A stretch of DNA of 64,000 nt from assembly GCA_922989275.2 (NCBI GenBank), contig OV277864.1, positions 45,631,550 through 45,695,549 of the forward strand. Direction: 5' to 3'. Made by a program: the position numbers and the translations under genes. The notes beneath the pieces were generated by a model. The model saw only the letters and a list, made by a program, of their open reading frames with translations. It searched no databases and was not told the origin of the DNA. Shown piece after piece: positions 43,926-55,603 of this stretch. Every line of letters starts with the position of its first letter. Positions within the stretch are counted from its first letter, which is position 1. Source of the stretch: Gari tellinella (lineage: Eukaryota; Mollusca; Bivalvia; Cardiida; Psammobiidae).

Positions 43926-45548
43926 CAGTTTAAAGTTGTCGGTTGCGTTTGTCTGAAATGATATGTTATGAGTTTTGAGGAAATAAAAATCGGCATTAGA
44001 GTCAAACTGTTTTGACCCGGATCAGCTAAATTAAATCTCGTACATGTAATTAGATGCATGTTCGCGGTTTACTTCATTTAAAGCAGCATTTTGTAATTTG
44101 GGAAAAAAACAAAAAACATGGTTGTTTTGGATCCCTTTTGAAAATCCAAACAATTACAATTTCTAATATTTTTCTGATCAACTATTTCATCAACCGTACA
44201 GTTGAAAAAAACAACCCCGAAAAAAAAACCATACATTAAAGCAAGTCATTGTTTTGAGAAAAAAGCATTTCTCACTTTAAAAAAAAAAGACAACATCGCT
44301 CTGAACACCTTTATTCAAACTGGCTTATGAATCTCTTGTAATGAATGTTGTGAACAACTTATTTCACGAGACTTATAGTCATAGGCTTCATTTCCGTTGG
44401 AAAAAGACGAGGTCTTAAAGAAAAACCACAGATTTTGCCTTTATTGGCACAGATTGTTGCTTAGACTTGTATGATTTTTCAATAAACCTTTTTATAACAC
44501 CTATCTTAATGGGCTAGTTGGTTTAACATTCTATGAATAAAAACAAGATGACGGCTTAATTAATAAAGGCCTAGTGCCTAAACAAGAAAATAGTGGCAAA
44601 AAGTGTAGATTCTGATGAGAAGCCGCATTACGCGGTGTCTAATTAGCGACTATATATGTACTGTTTGCTATTTCATATGAAATGTTTTAGGCATGGACAA
44701 TATCTTTATAGAAACATCGTTTATCTAAGATGAAACATCCGGCAAGAACACAGAGAAGGTTCATTGCAATACCATGGTGTTTAGGGGCTAAAGTTATTGG
44801 CAACCTAATTTGGTCTAAATAGTGTCCTTCTACGATATTGTCATCGGACATTGTAATGTTATTATTGTTTGGAATGACCTGCATTAAAATGTCACGTTAT
44901 TTCCACATATATAGTACACGTATGATGAATGTCAAAAACATGCACTCGAACTGAAAACAGAAGCAAAGCTGAACTCCTCTTTCAATCTGATTACTTAAAT
45001 TTGGTAAAATCACGTTGAAAATATTAATTTGCGACCATTTCATCGTACACCATTATGTAATGTACTTTAACTTCGATTGGCAACTTAAATGTATATTAAA
45101 CCATTAAACACTATGTTTGAATATATACTTATACCAGTAAAGAGTTTTTTGTCCTGCATGTATGCAAATAGTTTAGACGCAGATCAGAGGGCTCCTATAG
45201 GGTATGTCAGGATTGTCAGTTAAAAATAAAGTTTCAAAATCAAGTCGAAATAGTAAACCAATCCATGGATTAAACTTAATTGAAAAGTAGAATTGCCCTC
45301 ATGAAAATTAAGGGGCCAGTCAATTAATTATCGAATATGTCATATGATACAGGACTGCTTTACTGTTGCAGCACAATGGCAGCGTGGTGTGTACATGTGT
45401 AGTTATATACAGCTCCATGCGTTGACATTCAAACATGAGTATGACAGTGTACTGACGCCATAGATATGCAAAAGATATTAGCCTTAGTCTATCTATAATT
45501 CTGACCGGAGTTATCAGAAATCCTAAAATCGAATCTTATTCGCTTGAA
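43926..45548. other. Unassigned AT-rich stretch with B/C scraps
   Basis: B-like pieces are at about 43998-44030 and 44595-44670, and a C scrap (GATCAGAGGGCTCCTATAGG) at about 45183. No coding exon is seen. Confidence 0.4.
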
Positions 45549-45741
45549 TTAACTTCTTCACTGCCTTAATCCGAATGTAATGGTTATTTGATCTTGACCA
45601 GAAACCGAGTAACTTGGCGTCTGGTCAGGGTCCAAAATGTTTGATACTTATTACGATATAACTTAAGTCAAATTACTTAAAAGTAAAAGTTGCAGACGGA
45701 AATTATTTAAGCATATAACGGCATGGCAGTGAAGGTATTAA
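45549..45741 (+). mobile_element. B-family TTAA MITE with CTTCACTGCC ends
   Basis: TTAACTTCTTCACTGCC at the left, GGCAGTGAAGGTATTAA at the right. The core is one-sided (ACTTGGCGTCTGGTCAGG). It shares its right TTAA with the next element. Confidence 0.65.
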
Positions 45742-45950
45742 ATCTTTGCCTGCTGATCGCGACTTAAGTGATTTTTGCCAAAGGTTTGGGTCCAGATCAG
45801 ACGCCGCGTTGCGCGGCGTCTGATCTGGATCTAAACTGTTTGACAATCGTATTTTGGTTTCTTTACTTAAAAAATGTATAAATCTAAATTTAACAAATTT
45901 TACAGACGACACTTTTGAAACAGACGATATCACCGCATGATAAGGGTTAA
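45738..45950 (+). mobile_element. B-family TTAA MITE, near-perfect hairpin
   Basis: It begins at the same TTAA that ends the previous element and finishes GATAAGGGTTAA. The hairpin GGTCCAGATCAGACGCCGCG has tip TTG and then CGCGGCGTCTGATCTGG. Confidence 0.8.
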
Positions 45951-46187
45951 GGCACTGGTCTGTTGTCTAAGAGACTGTAACTTGTCTATACCTTTTCCCT
46001 AAGAATGTTTAATCGGATTATAGGAAACATTATCTTTCTGGGGACTGTTGCATTAATTCTTACGAAAAAGCATGCCTTACTTCATTGACCCCTGAAACTT
46101 TAATTGAACTATATCCGATTCCAAATTAAATTGGAGAAGACTTTATTCTTTCACAATGAACGCGTTTAATCTCAAACTATTATATCA

Positions 46188-46270
46188 GAATAGAACAGAA
46201 CAGAACATACTTTTATTGATTTGTACATCAGTAAACCATCATATAACACATTTACATACACTTATTACAT
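46188..46270 (-). mobile_element. LINE-like 3' tail, minus strand
   Basis: AGAATAGAACAGAACAGAAC then ACTTTTATTG is the complement of a polyadenylation-like signal followed by TTCTG repeats. Confidence 0.45.
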
Positions 46271-46299
46271 ATAATCAGTATATTTTTGTAAATCATATT

Positions 46300-47015
46300 G
46301 CAAAATGACAAGCCGTGTATAACAAGATCAGAGGGCCATTGAAGGAGTCATCTGATCTAGGTTCTGTTTACACTGTTTGCATAGGTCACATGTACTCTTC
46401 ATAGATACACTGTATGTAAAATAATCTTTATCCCATAGATTGTGTCTAGTTTTGGAAACAGGCGACCGCTTAAAACACATTGAAAGTAAAGCAAAATGCG
46501 TATTAAATTAAGGCGCGTTCTGCTTTACTTTCAGCCTGCTTTAAGCTACCATCTATCAGGATAGGGAAACTTTTTTGATGATGCATACTCATGGCTGTAG
46601 AAAGTAGGACTGTTTATGAAACTGGCCCGAGAAGTGGAATGAGGGTTTAAGTTAGGGTGAGATGAAGAAAGAGAGCTGGGCACAATTTCTGCATGTGTAT
46701 TATTAATGTTTCTCTGTTGAAATATAAAAGTAGCAAAGTAAGAACATAGGCTCCTTTGGATATTGTGAACAATATAGACACTCATCAGGATCTATATTCT
46801 TTACTATAGCTTATAATGTTTTCTCAAATAAATCTACCTTTGTTAACATTTGCAATTCAACAAAACTGACAGTTAGTTGTTTTCATTCTTTCAACACCAT
46901 GGACCTGTTTAAAATAACTATACTCATTACATTTTTCGCGAACATTATAGACCCAGATCAGAAGCACCTATAGGAGCCCTCTGATCAAGGTCTGCACTAT
47001 TTGATTATGTAGAGC
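46300..47015. mobile_element. C, A and C family copies in series
   Basis: A decayed C hairpin is at about 46310-46380, an A MITE at about 46415-46655 (CGCTTAAAACACATTGAAAG ... GCGTTCTGCTTTACTTTC, with four extra bases on one arm), and another C hairpin at about 46947-47005 (AGACCCAGATCAGAAGC ... GGAGCCCTCTGATCAAGG). Confidence 0.55.
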
Positions 47016-48349
47016 AGCATTTATTAAATTATCCATTATTCTAAGTAGACTGGTTCATGTTTTGGTAACTTAAAAGATCCAAAAAGAAGCCTAATTACCC
47101 ACACTGCTCGTCATTATTCAAATCTTTGTAATCAAAATATTCAAAATAACCTAACGTTCGTGCTCTGAGGAGAGGTGATTGCTGCTGATATTATCTAAGA
47201 CTTATACTGGATTGTCATCCAGTAATGTTGGCTCTCGTAGAGTGCCAACATTGGTAAATAACGACTCAGAACCACGTGTCTCCACATTGTATAGACAGGC
47301 ATTTACGTTAGATGTGAGTAAAGATTATACTCTTATTGTTAACCCATAACGAAAACTTACTAATAATGTAAAGATAGAAATCAGAAAGAAAGAGAAAGGC
47401 TAGGAGAAACTCATAGCTAAAATCTTGTAAACTTTTGTAATCCTTTCATCGCTGTTGGCGACTGAAGGCGGCTTTGCAAACACATTGGATCCAGATCAGA
47501 TGCGGCTTCTGATCAGGACCCAAACTATTTGAGACTCGTTTTGAAGTTTCGTCAGTCATACGACCTAAACTAGCATTGAAACAATATTGCAGACAACAAG
47601 ATCTTGCAAAATATGTGGTATTCTCCGACGGGATAACATGGATAGGTGAAGAAACGTTCTTTATTAAATTATTACGTTTATGTTAAAACAATAAGTTCCC
47701 TAGCAGATTGTTTGGAGTCAGATCAGACGCCGATTAACCCGGCGTCTAATCAGGTTCAAAAGTTTTTGCCATCAGATTGAAATGAATTGTCAGAGTTGTA
47801 AAAATAATTGTCCTTTGCTACATTTCGTTGCCTGCGTTTGCGTTTCGTTTAAGCGGTAAAGAACAACGTTTTATACACTGTAGCATTTAGCTCGCTGTAA
47901 CGGTAAAGGTAGGATAAATCTAGCCAGATAAGGAATCCAGAAATTTTTGCCTCATATAGATCAAAACTGTATGAATTACCAACGATATTTTCTGCTATAA
48001 ATGTTACGAGATCTGCAATAGGTGTTGTTGTAAAAGATATCTGCCTCTAGCGCACTGACTGTTCAAGGTTGCCTTTGACGGGTGTTATGTTCAGTTGTTT
48101 ACAATTCAGATTTTGGAAATCGATAAGCATTGCGATTTGTATGTAATTGAACCTTATGCACATTGCAAAAGACAATAATCTTTTGTATAACGTCAAAGAG
48201 TAGACTCGCCTGTCTTTTCTTTTGGAAAATGCTATAAGAGTAATAAACTGTCTGGATCCAGACGAGATGCAGAGCTTCTCTGCGCCTTATATGGAATCAC
48301 ACATTCTGCATAAGTTGTTATTTATGCTTATTCAACAGCGTGATAAAAG
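47016..48349. other. Non-coding stretch with B cores
   Basis: A small hairpin AATGTTGGCTC / GAGTGCCAACATT lies at 47225-47252. B cores are at about 47475-47535 (half tip) and 47708-47768 (AGTCAGATCAGACGCCGATT ... GGCGTCTAATCAGG). A B scrap is at about 48250-48300. No gene is seen. Confidence 0.5.
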
Positions 48350-48539
48350 TTAACGCCTAAACTACCTTACCCCTTGTACAGTAGTTATTTGCAAACATTT
48401 TGGATCCTGATCAGACGACGCGTAACGACAGTGTTTGACGCTGATTTCAGTCGTCTTTAAGACAAAATTTTAAATTTGAAAAATGAAAGCCGACGACAGT
48501 TTATTAAAATTGATCACGTCATATCAGTGAAGGGGTTAA
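48350..48539 (+). mobile_element. B-family TTAA MITE, right arm decayed
   Basis: TTAACGCCTAAACTACC to CAGTGAAGGGGTTAA, 190 bp. The left arm TTTTGGATCCTGATCAGACG is good and the right arm is largely lost. Confidence 0.65.
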
Positions 48540-48884
48540 CTATTTGAGCGCGCATTAACTTGTCTAAGATTCGTTTCGATCGAAGGACACTTTGGATTCT
48601 AATCATACATTGAATTACTCGGCGTCTAATGTTCGATCCAAACTTTTTTCAAAGGTCAATGGGAAAATCGTTTTCAGCATTCAAAGGGTCGTCCATTACA
48701 GCTCATAAAGTTGTATTCCCTTCATTGTGCAAATGTGTCGACGGTATGGCGCATTATCCTACTCTATTTATATTTAACCCCACTTTACTTCCAGAATATA
48801 TTTTGCTCGAATAATGTTTTCTGCTTTTACATATGAAGTTTAGGCTTTAGGCATTGGTCGATGGAAACTTTGACATGCTTGTAA

Positions 48885-48952
48885 AACAGCTTGGATCCTG
48901 ATCAGACGCCGCGTTACGCGACGTCTGATTAGGATCCAAACTGTTTGCGCTA
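48885..48952. repeat. B-family hairpin core
   Basis: AACAGCTTGGATCCTGATC and AGACGCCGCGTTACGCG pair with GACGTCTGATTAGGATCC and AAACTGTTTGC. Confidence 0.8.
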
Positions 48953-50170
48953 CTGTCAGTGCAGTTAAGCTAAACCAGTACAGGGTTTAATTGGTTCCAT
49001 TTGTCCAATTGTGTACTTGCTTATTTTATAGATTTTTGTGCTATTATACAAATATATAATTACTTTCATACACGATATCTTGTCATTATGGACAAATTAA
49101 GCACCAGGCAACCGGTCCAAGAATAGTTCAATACAGGAATATAAATCAAATAAAATATTTACCCATTTGGTATGTTTAATTGGGACCAATAATAGACTAA
49201 ACAAATACTTAAATCGAATGCAGGTAGATCTACATTAAAGTCATTAATATATTTAATAATTCATTGAACCCTTGTAAAGGGTATACACGTCCTTTACAAA
49301 TTTGTTCTTGTAAATTGTACAATTGCGTTATGCAAACAGTGTTGACCAATGTCTGAGGGCGCCTTTAAAAACCTTTTGATCAATACATGCACTGCCCGTT
49401 TTGTGGCAATGCATTGGAGAATAAACTGGAAAAGGGAATAAGTTTGCAATAACTTTTATTGTCAGTCTTTGAGACAAGGTACACCTTATCGTAGCAGCAT
49501 TATGAAGCAATGATATTTTAGAGATCCACAGTCCGCTTTACTGTTGAATATAATGCACACATTTTGCTTTTGAGAAAATTGAGAGAAGTATATGGACATT
49601 GCCAATGGTGTAGAACAAGAGAAGGCACCACTTTGCAAAACGTGACATCTAGCCAAATTAGTAGTTATACGTTTACTGACACGGAAAACAGGGTATATCT
49701 TGTTCAAATGCTGCTTTATAGACGAGAAGACTGGTATTGGTCTACATTGTTTTGTATGATACACGCCTGTTATTGCCCGACAATGCACTCATGTTATACC
49801 CCGTTCCCTTATACATGTAGCAAGTAGTTTGTAGCTCAGACTGGTTACTGCGTAAAACAGGCTGACAGTAAAACAGAAACCTCCCTGTAGGATATTTCTG
49901 CTTTACTTTCAGCCTGATTTAAGAAGCGTGCTTTTATACTTTTGAAAAACAACAACAACTAACTATTACTTGTTATTGGGATATGGTCGACATAAAGCTT
50001 TAATTCATGAGGGGTAGATGAAGTCTTGAAAAGGCGTTTCTACGAAGGAACGGCTTAAATCTTTGAATAAACTTTGTTGTTTATTCAGTGGTTTATAGAC
50101 TTAAAAGAATAAAACAAATCCCATACTTACAAGTTATTGCAGAACTGCTAACAATACACTTGATCGAATA
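48953..50170. other. Non-coding stretch with C and A remnants
   Basis: A decayed C MITE is at about 49262-49400. An A-type hairpin with altered tip is at 49852-49922 (AACAGGCTGACAGTAAAAC ... TTTACTTTCAGCCTGATTT). The overlapping open frames at 49486-49827 on both strands have no recognisable domains. Confidence 0.45.
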
Positions 50171-50366
50171 CAGTAAAATCTCTCTATACGACCACTAAAA
50201 AGAGGGTCAATTGATTGTATAAAAGGCAAGTGACAGTTTAAAGCAATGTGACAGTAAAACAGAAAGCTCCTAAAGTAAATTTCTGTTTTACTATCACATT
50301 GCTTAAAGCAGTCAATTAACACCTAATAAATAACAATTTAATTATCGTAATAGGGAGATTTTACTG
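50171..50366 (+). mobile_element. E-family mariner-like MITE, copy 2
   Basis: TA-flanked ends CAGTAAAATCTCTCTATACG and CGTAATAGGGAGATTTTACTG. The hairpin AAGCAATGTGACAGTAAAAC has tip GAAAGCTCCTAAAG and then TTTTACTATCACATTGCTT. Both arms carry ACAGTAAAAC / GTTTTACTAT-type changes relative to copy 1. Confidence 0.75.
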
Positions 50367-50717
50367 TATATAAAAACACAGACTACATGCAAATGACGAA
50401 TATTACATTGGCAAAGTGGATAAGAATAAAATACCAAAACACCTCATGCATTTGTGTAGAATCTTTATTTAAATCGACATATTTATTAGATTTTTTCAAT
50501 AGACATGTTTTGGAAAATACTTACCATCCATACCAGATATTGAAATGCTTTACGCTTTCACTGCCGAACTTTATTCTGCTTAAACGTTGTAATTGGTTTG
50601 TAAGTTTAGGACCTGGATACAAACAATTTGCAAATGTCAGTGTCGTCCGTCTTGACATTGAAGGGAGAACTCGCGTAAAGGTTTCTTGACTCCTGTCTTC
50701 GATAAGTTCACGTCACT
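50367..50717. other. Open frame 50387-50689, no recognised product
   Basis: A 100-codon plus-strand frame lies between MITEs. It overlaps B-family flank sequence (CACTGCC..., TACAAACAATTTGC) and has no motif I recognise. Probably non-coding. Confidence 0.2.
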
Positions 50718-50940
50718 TAACCCCCCACACTGCCTTGTCCCGAGCATAATATTTATGTGCAAACAGTTTGGATTCTGATCAGACGCCGCGTAAAGCGGCG
50801 TCTTATCAGAATCCAAACTGTTTGGTACTCATTTCACTATTTCTTAATTAAAAGTATTTGAGAAATAAAAGCAGACGACAATTGTTTAAAGCTGATGACA
50901 TCATAGTTATATTTGTAGAAGCGAAAGGGTCAACCTATTC
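50718..50940 (+). mobile_element. B-family MITE with GATTC/GAATC paired arm changes
   Basis: It starts TTAACCCCCCACACTGCC and ends GCGAAAGGGTCAA. The core GTTTGGATTCTGATCAGACG pairs with GTCTTATCAGAATCCAAAC. The usual GGATCC is GGATTC on the left and GAATCC on the right. Confidence 0.75.
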
Positions 50941-51312
50941 ATTCCTTTACCCCGAGTACAGTGGTATTTGTATGCGGTTTTGATCATGAACCAGACCGTG
51001 GATAAATCAAAGACTGGTCAAGACCCAAGCTTTTTAACATGTAGATAGATATTTTGGACGACACGACCAAAATCTGAATATGAAAAATACAAGCAGACGC
51101 CATTGGTTTTATAATTATAACACTATGGCAGTGTTAGTGGTTCAAGGGTTTATTTCTTTTTACACGTTTCACTTTGTTATGAGAAAGATAACGAACCTAT
51201 AATTTGTGACACGGATATATTTGGTCTTACCCACACGGGTAGTCACAAATTAGTCCTTAAGGCTAAACTGTATTCTGCTTAAATATGTCGTTTGCAGAAA
51301 AAAACTCAAAAA

Positions 51313-51566
51313 CCATTGCCCCATAGATACTCTTCTTATGCATTTAATATATTCCTCCACTGAAGAAAATAGTTCCAATTAATACAGTCATGAATTTACA
51401 TGTAGCATAAGGAATATTTTCTATATTCTAGCAGATTGTAGCTTAAAGTAGGCTGAAAGTAAAGCAGAATGCGCCTTAAGGCGCATTCTGCTTTTCATTC
51501 AACCTGTTTTAAAAGGTCGCCAATATTCAATACTAGAAACAGGCTATGACGTAAAGGAATAAACTT
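51313..51566 (-). mobile_element. A-family MITE, minus orientation
   Basis: CATTGCCCCATAGATACTC to GGCTATGACGTAAAGGAATAA. The hairpin TTAAAGTAGGCTGAAAGTAA has the perfect tip GAATGCGCCTTAAGGCGCATTC. Confidence 0.75.
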
Positions 51567-52017
51567 TATATTACATGTAGCTGAAGAGTTCTAAACATGA
51601 GGTTTATATAGTTTTTGGTTCTGGTGAACATTTTTTTTAACATTCTAAGGTTTCATCTTTTGTCTGAGTGACAAACAGATTTACCCAACGTCTAATCTGG
51701 CTCTAAAGTGTTTGCATTATAATTAATTTAACTACCGCTTCGATTAGAAAGAATATCACATCATCAACTGACCACTGTATACACCAAGAGTATGTACACT
51801 CTATGTGGAGAGATTCAAAGACTTCATGAAATGACTGCTTACCTCGATTGACTGTAACATTTATCATAAATAATTGAGCCGTGCCATGAGAAAACCTTAT
51901 TGCATTGCAAACAGTGTAGATCAAGACCAGCCACCACGTCTAAGCTACAGCTAATATTAATTTACACTGTTTTACACCCACATGCATCTAAAATTTTGAT
52001 GTAGCAGTATTATAATT
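51567..52017. other. Non-coding stretch with B scraps
   Basis: B half-cores are at about 51670-51715 and 51905-51975. No gene is seen. Confidence 0.4.
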
Positions 52018-52132
52018 ATACGGTATTTGGCAATGTAGACCAAACTCAGATACAAAGTCTGGGATGACATCGGTGCTTGGTCTATACAATGTTGCAATGC
52101 AAAATGACTGGTTTTGTCATTGCACGGCTTTT
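52018..52132 (+). repeat. I repeat, copy 2
   Basis: GGTATTTGGCAATGTAGACC, GTCTGGGATGACATCGGTGC, TTGGTCTATACAATGTTGC and GGTTTTGTCATTGCACGGCT align with 33616-33735 without large gaps. Confidence 0.6.
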
Positions 52133-53039
52133 ATGTAACTGGCTCATGGGCCACGGTCTTCACATTGTAATTAACCTAGATGTAAGCCAGGAACACAGCA
52201 ACTAATAGACATTGGCTTCATCTTATACGAACATTTATCAGTGTCAACTATTTTCTCATGGGGAATGGGAACGGGTAGATATTAAACTGGTGAGATTAAG
52301 CTGATATTTATTGTAGGATAATTTCTCTGACATGCAACTCACCTTAAGAGTCAATAACAGTATGGCAAATATAGAGCCTGAACCATTATCTTGCTGTAAT
52401 ACATGTATCGTTTGCTTTTAAATTGTCGCCCGCAAGTCATATCAAGTTAAATTTACGCCAGCCACTCGTACATTGTATTTATATCGAAGAAACAGTGATC
52501 GAACAAGTTTGATCCATATATGAAGCTGAGTCACTCTTCCTATGATCTGGATCAATAGTACATGCGAATACCAGCCAAATCTCAGACGATAGGGGATGGG
52601 TGAAATTGATGTCAATTTACAAAGCTTAGCAAAGTCTTTCGATTATTATTTTGCGAGCGGGGAATATATATTAAATAAACCCCTTCACTACCTCCGAATA
52701 CAAAAGTTATTTGCAAACATTCTTGCTCACGTTCAGTGTCAAATTTATCGTGAGGGTTTTGTCCCTTCACCACCCTGTTGTCGTCTGCTTCAATATTGTC
52801 GTCTGCAAATAGCGTTTCAATGTTAGATATAAGGCAGTATGACTGACGAAATTCCAAAAACAAAGTCAACTAGTTTGAACCCTGATCAGACGCCGTGTTA
52901 CACGACGTCTGACCAGGATCCAAACTGTTTAAAACACTTATTTCAATACTTTTGAGATTAAAATAGCAAAAATATAAATTTGAGAAATAGTGGCAGAGGA
53001 AAAGACATTTGCAAACAGTTTGAATCAAGACAAGGGTCA
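52133..53039. other. Non-coding stretch with a B core
   Basis: A B hairpin is at 52872-52934 (AACCCTGATCAGACGCCGTG, tip TTA, CACGACGTCTGACCAGGATC). Short opposing open frames at 52596-52869 carry B-family flank sequence and are not genes. Confidence 0.45.
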
Positions 53040-53277
53040 CGTTTTACTAAACAACTTACGCAAAATTTTTGCGTAAGTCAAAATCGTTTAACTCTTATTT
53101 TTCTATCATAAACGTTTGCAAAACAGCAAATAGCCAGATCAGAGGACGCGCTAAAAGCGCGTCCTCTGATCTGGCTATTTGCTGTTTGTAGCAAGTGATA
53201 ATAAAAAATATAAATTAAAATTTAAAATTTAGACTTACGCAAAAATTTTGCGTAAGTAGTTTAGTAAAACGGGCCCC
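53040..53277. mobile_element. Hairpin-within-hairpin element
   Basis: Outer inverted ends CGTTTTACTAAAC / GTTTAGTAAAACG enclose two copies of a self-palindrome, ACTTACGCAAAA / TTTTGCGTAAGT (53059-53083 and 53232-53256). The centre is a third palindrome with essentially perfect arms of about 31 bp (53122-53187: AACAGCAAATAGCCAGATCA, then GAGGACGCGCT, loop AAA). The GGGCCC-type outer end is seen only at the right (ACGGGCCCC). No coding capacity. Confidence 0.8.
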
Positions 53278-53758
53278 AGGCCCCAACTATTGTGGAATAT
53301 GGTCTAAAGTCCAAACTGTTTGCCACTCAGATCGAATATGGAGGAGAATGACTAAACTTCGGACATATAAGCAGACGATAATATTAACAGACGACACTTA
53401 CAGCGCAGAAGACGTTATTAATTCCCAATTAAGGCATTTATGCCTTAATCCCTATGGCTTCTGAAAACAGTTTGGAGCCAAATCAGACGCCGGATCACTG
53501 TTTGCCGCTCAGATGCATGTAAAATGAATCGTTAGAAGTTTAAAAAAATTGTACTTTTCTACATATTAGCGTTATGCGTTTGCGTTTCGTTTGCTTTTTT
53601 TAACAATGGAAAAGGATAACGTCTTTTCAACTGTATCAAGTCTTTACTTACATGTAGTTTTAGTACTGAATGACGTCATGGAGGAAGTATACCCCCCCAT
53701 ACTTCCTCCAAAAACCTTGTATTGAGATTTACAAGCAGTAGTCCAGGACTAGGCCTCT
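53278..53758. other. Non-coding stretch with B scraps and a small palindrome
   Basis: A B half-core with deleted tip lies at 53468-53505. GGAGGAAGTAT / ATACTTCCTCC with a C-rich loop forms a perfect 11 bp stem at 53681-53710. Sequence at about 53735-53758 weakly resembles the complement of that at 58270-58300, so the foldback may extend a little outward. Confidence 0.5.
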
Positions 53759-53879
53759 AGACCCGTTTGCAAAATGGTGTTGAGAGAGTTTCTCACTTGA
53801 TGTGAGTTAACGAGACCATAGACATCACAAATCACCGAGGTGCTTGTCTGCCACACTGTCACGTTTCCCATAATATCCA

Positions 53880-55130
53880 AATCCAATATGGCCGCCGCCA
53901 GCCATTTTGGAAAAGCTAACTTTTTTGTTTTTTGGAGAATAAATAAGTGTAATACCTCTAAATTGATTGTTTTTTGGTGTGGAACTCATTTCTGCTGCCC
54001 TTTGTGCAATCTGGGGTGTCTTTGATTTGGAAAGGTCAAATTTCACATTAGTCAAATCCAATATGGCCACCGCCAACCATGTTGGAAAAGCTTTTTTCGT
54101 TGTTTTTTTAAGAAAAATCGAATATAATACTTCTAAATTGATTATTTTTTAGAATATAACTCATTTCTGATGCCCTTTGTGCAATATGGGATGTCTTTGA
54201 TTTGGAAAGATCAAGTTCCACGATAGCAAAATCCAATATGGCCGCCGCAAGCCATGTTAAAAAAGCTAACTTTTTTCCTTTTTTGGAGAATAAACCAATG
54301 TAATACCTCTCAATTGATAATTTTTGGGTGTTGAACTCATTTCTGATGCCTTTTGTGCAATCTGGGATGTCTTTGATTTGGAAAGATCAAGTTCCACAAA
54401 AACCAAATCAAATATGGCCGCCGCAAGCCATGTTAAAAAAGCTAATTTTGTTTCTTTTTTGGAGAATAAACCAATGTAATACCTCTCAATTGATAATGTT
54501 TGGGTGTTGAACTCATTTCTGAGGCCTTTTGTGCAATCTTGGATAATTTGATTTGGAAAGATCAAGTTCAACAATAGCCAAATCCAATATGGCCGCCGCA
54601 AGCCATGTTAAAAAAGTTAATTTTGTTTCTTTTTTGGAGAATAAACCAATGTAATACCTCTCAATTGATAATATTTGGGTGTTGAACTCATTTTTGAAGC
54701 CTTTTCTACTATCTGGGATGTTTTGATTCGGAAAGGTCAAGTTTCACAATAGCCAAATCCAATATTGCCGCCGCAAGCTAATTTTGTTGTTTTTTGGACA
54801 AAAATCAAATGCTATACTTCTAAATTGATTATTTTTTAGAGTAGAACTCATTTCTGATGCCCTTTGTGCAATCTAGGGTGTCTTTGCTTTGGAAAGATCA
54901 AGTTCCAAAAGAAGCAAAATCCAATATGGCCGCCGCAACCATGTTGAAAAAGCTATTTGTTTTCTTTTTTGGAGAATTATCAAATGTAATACCTCTAAAT
55001 TAATAATATTTTGGTGTGGAACTTATTTCTGAGGCCCTTTGTGCAATATTGGGTGTTTTTGATTCAGAAAGGTCAAGTTCCACAATAGCAAAATCCAATA
55101 TGGCAGCCGCAAACCACGGTAGAAAAGCTA
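53880..55130. repeat. Left-arm tandem units (eight)
   Basis: The motif AATATGGCCGCCGC or a variant recurs at about 53884, 54059, 54234, 54410, 54585, 54760, 54923 and 55098. Spacing is 163-176 bp. The sixth unit has lost about 15 bp after GCCGCCGCAAGC. Confidence 0.85.
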
Positions 55131-55384
55131 ATTTAAAAAAAAAAATAATTAAGAAAGATCAAATATACATGTATATCTTAATTGGTTATTGCTTGTGTTT
55201 AACTCATTTCCTCTCTGAGGTCCTTTGTTCAATATGGAGAGTCATTGGTTTGAAAAGGTCAAGTTCAATGTCTTTTTGATACATTAACGACCTTTGGCTT
55301 AGCTTGAACAGCAGTAGTCAGTAGGTAAACAAGATGTAAGTAAATGGCAACTCTCTGACATTAGACAGAGAAAACACGACAGTG

Positions 55385-55452
55385 AGCGGGACTCAATCCT
55401 ACGTCCTGAGGTAAGAGGCTTTTATCCTAACCACTAAGACTATCACAGGCCC
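55385..55452 (-). pseudogene. tRNA-like segment in left foldback arm
   Basis: On the minus strand TAGTCTTAGTGGTTAGGATA is A-box-like and GGATTGAGTCCCGC is B-box-like. The mirror copy is in the right arm at about 56735-56800 with a GTGATAG/GTGGTAG difference. It probably derives from a tRNA-related SINE captured before the arm was duplicated. Confidence 0.4.
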
Positions 55453-55603
55453 ATGGACAGATGGTAGGGCCGGGGCAGAATATATAACACCTTGTTCCAC
55501 ATGCATAGAAAGATACATCAATAAAGCATCAACAATTGATTAGATACACATGTAGTTCCAAAGTCATTTCGTGCCGGGTTTTCACAGGGCGAAGAAACTG
55601 AAG

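Noticed and set aside
54266..54740. Repeated open frames in the foldback arms
   Set aside because: The same peptides recur because the DNA units recur; unit lengths vary and break frame, and there is no recognisable domain.
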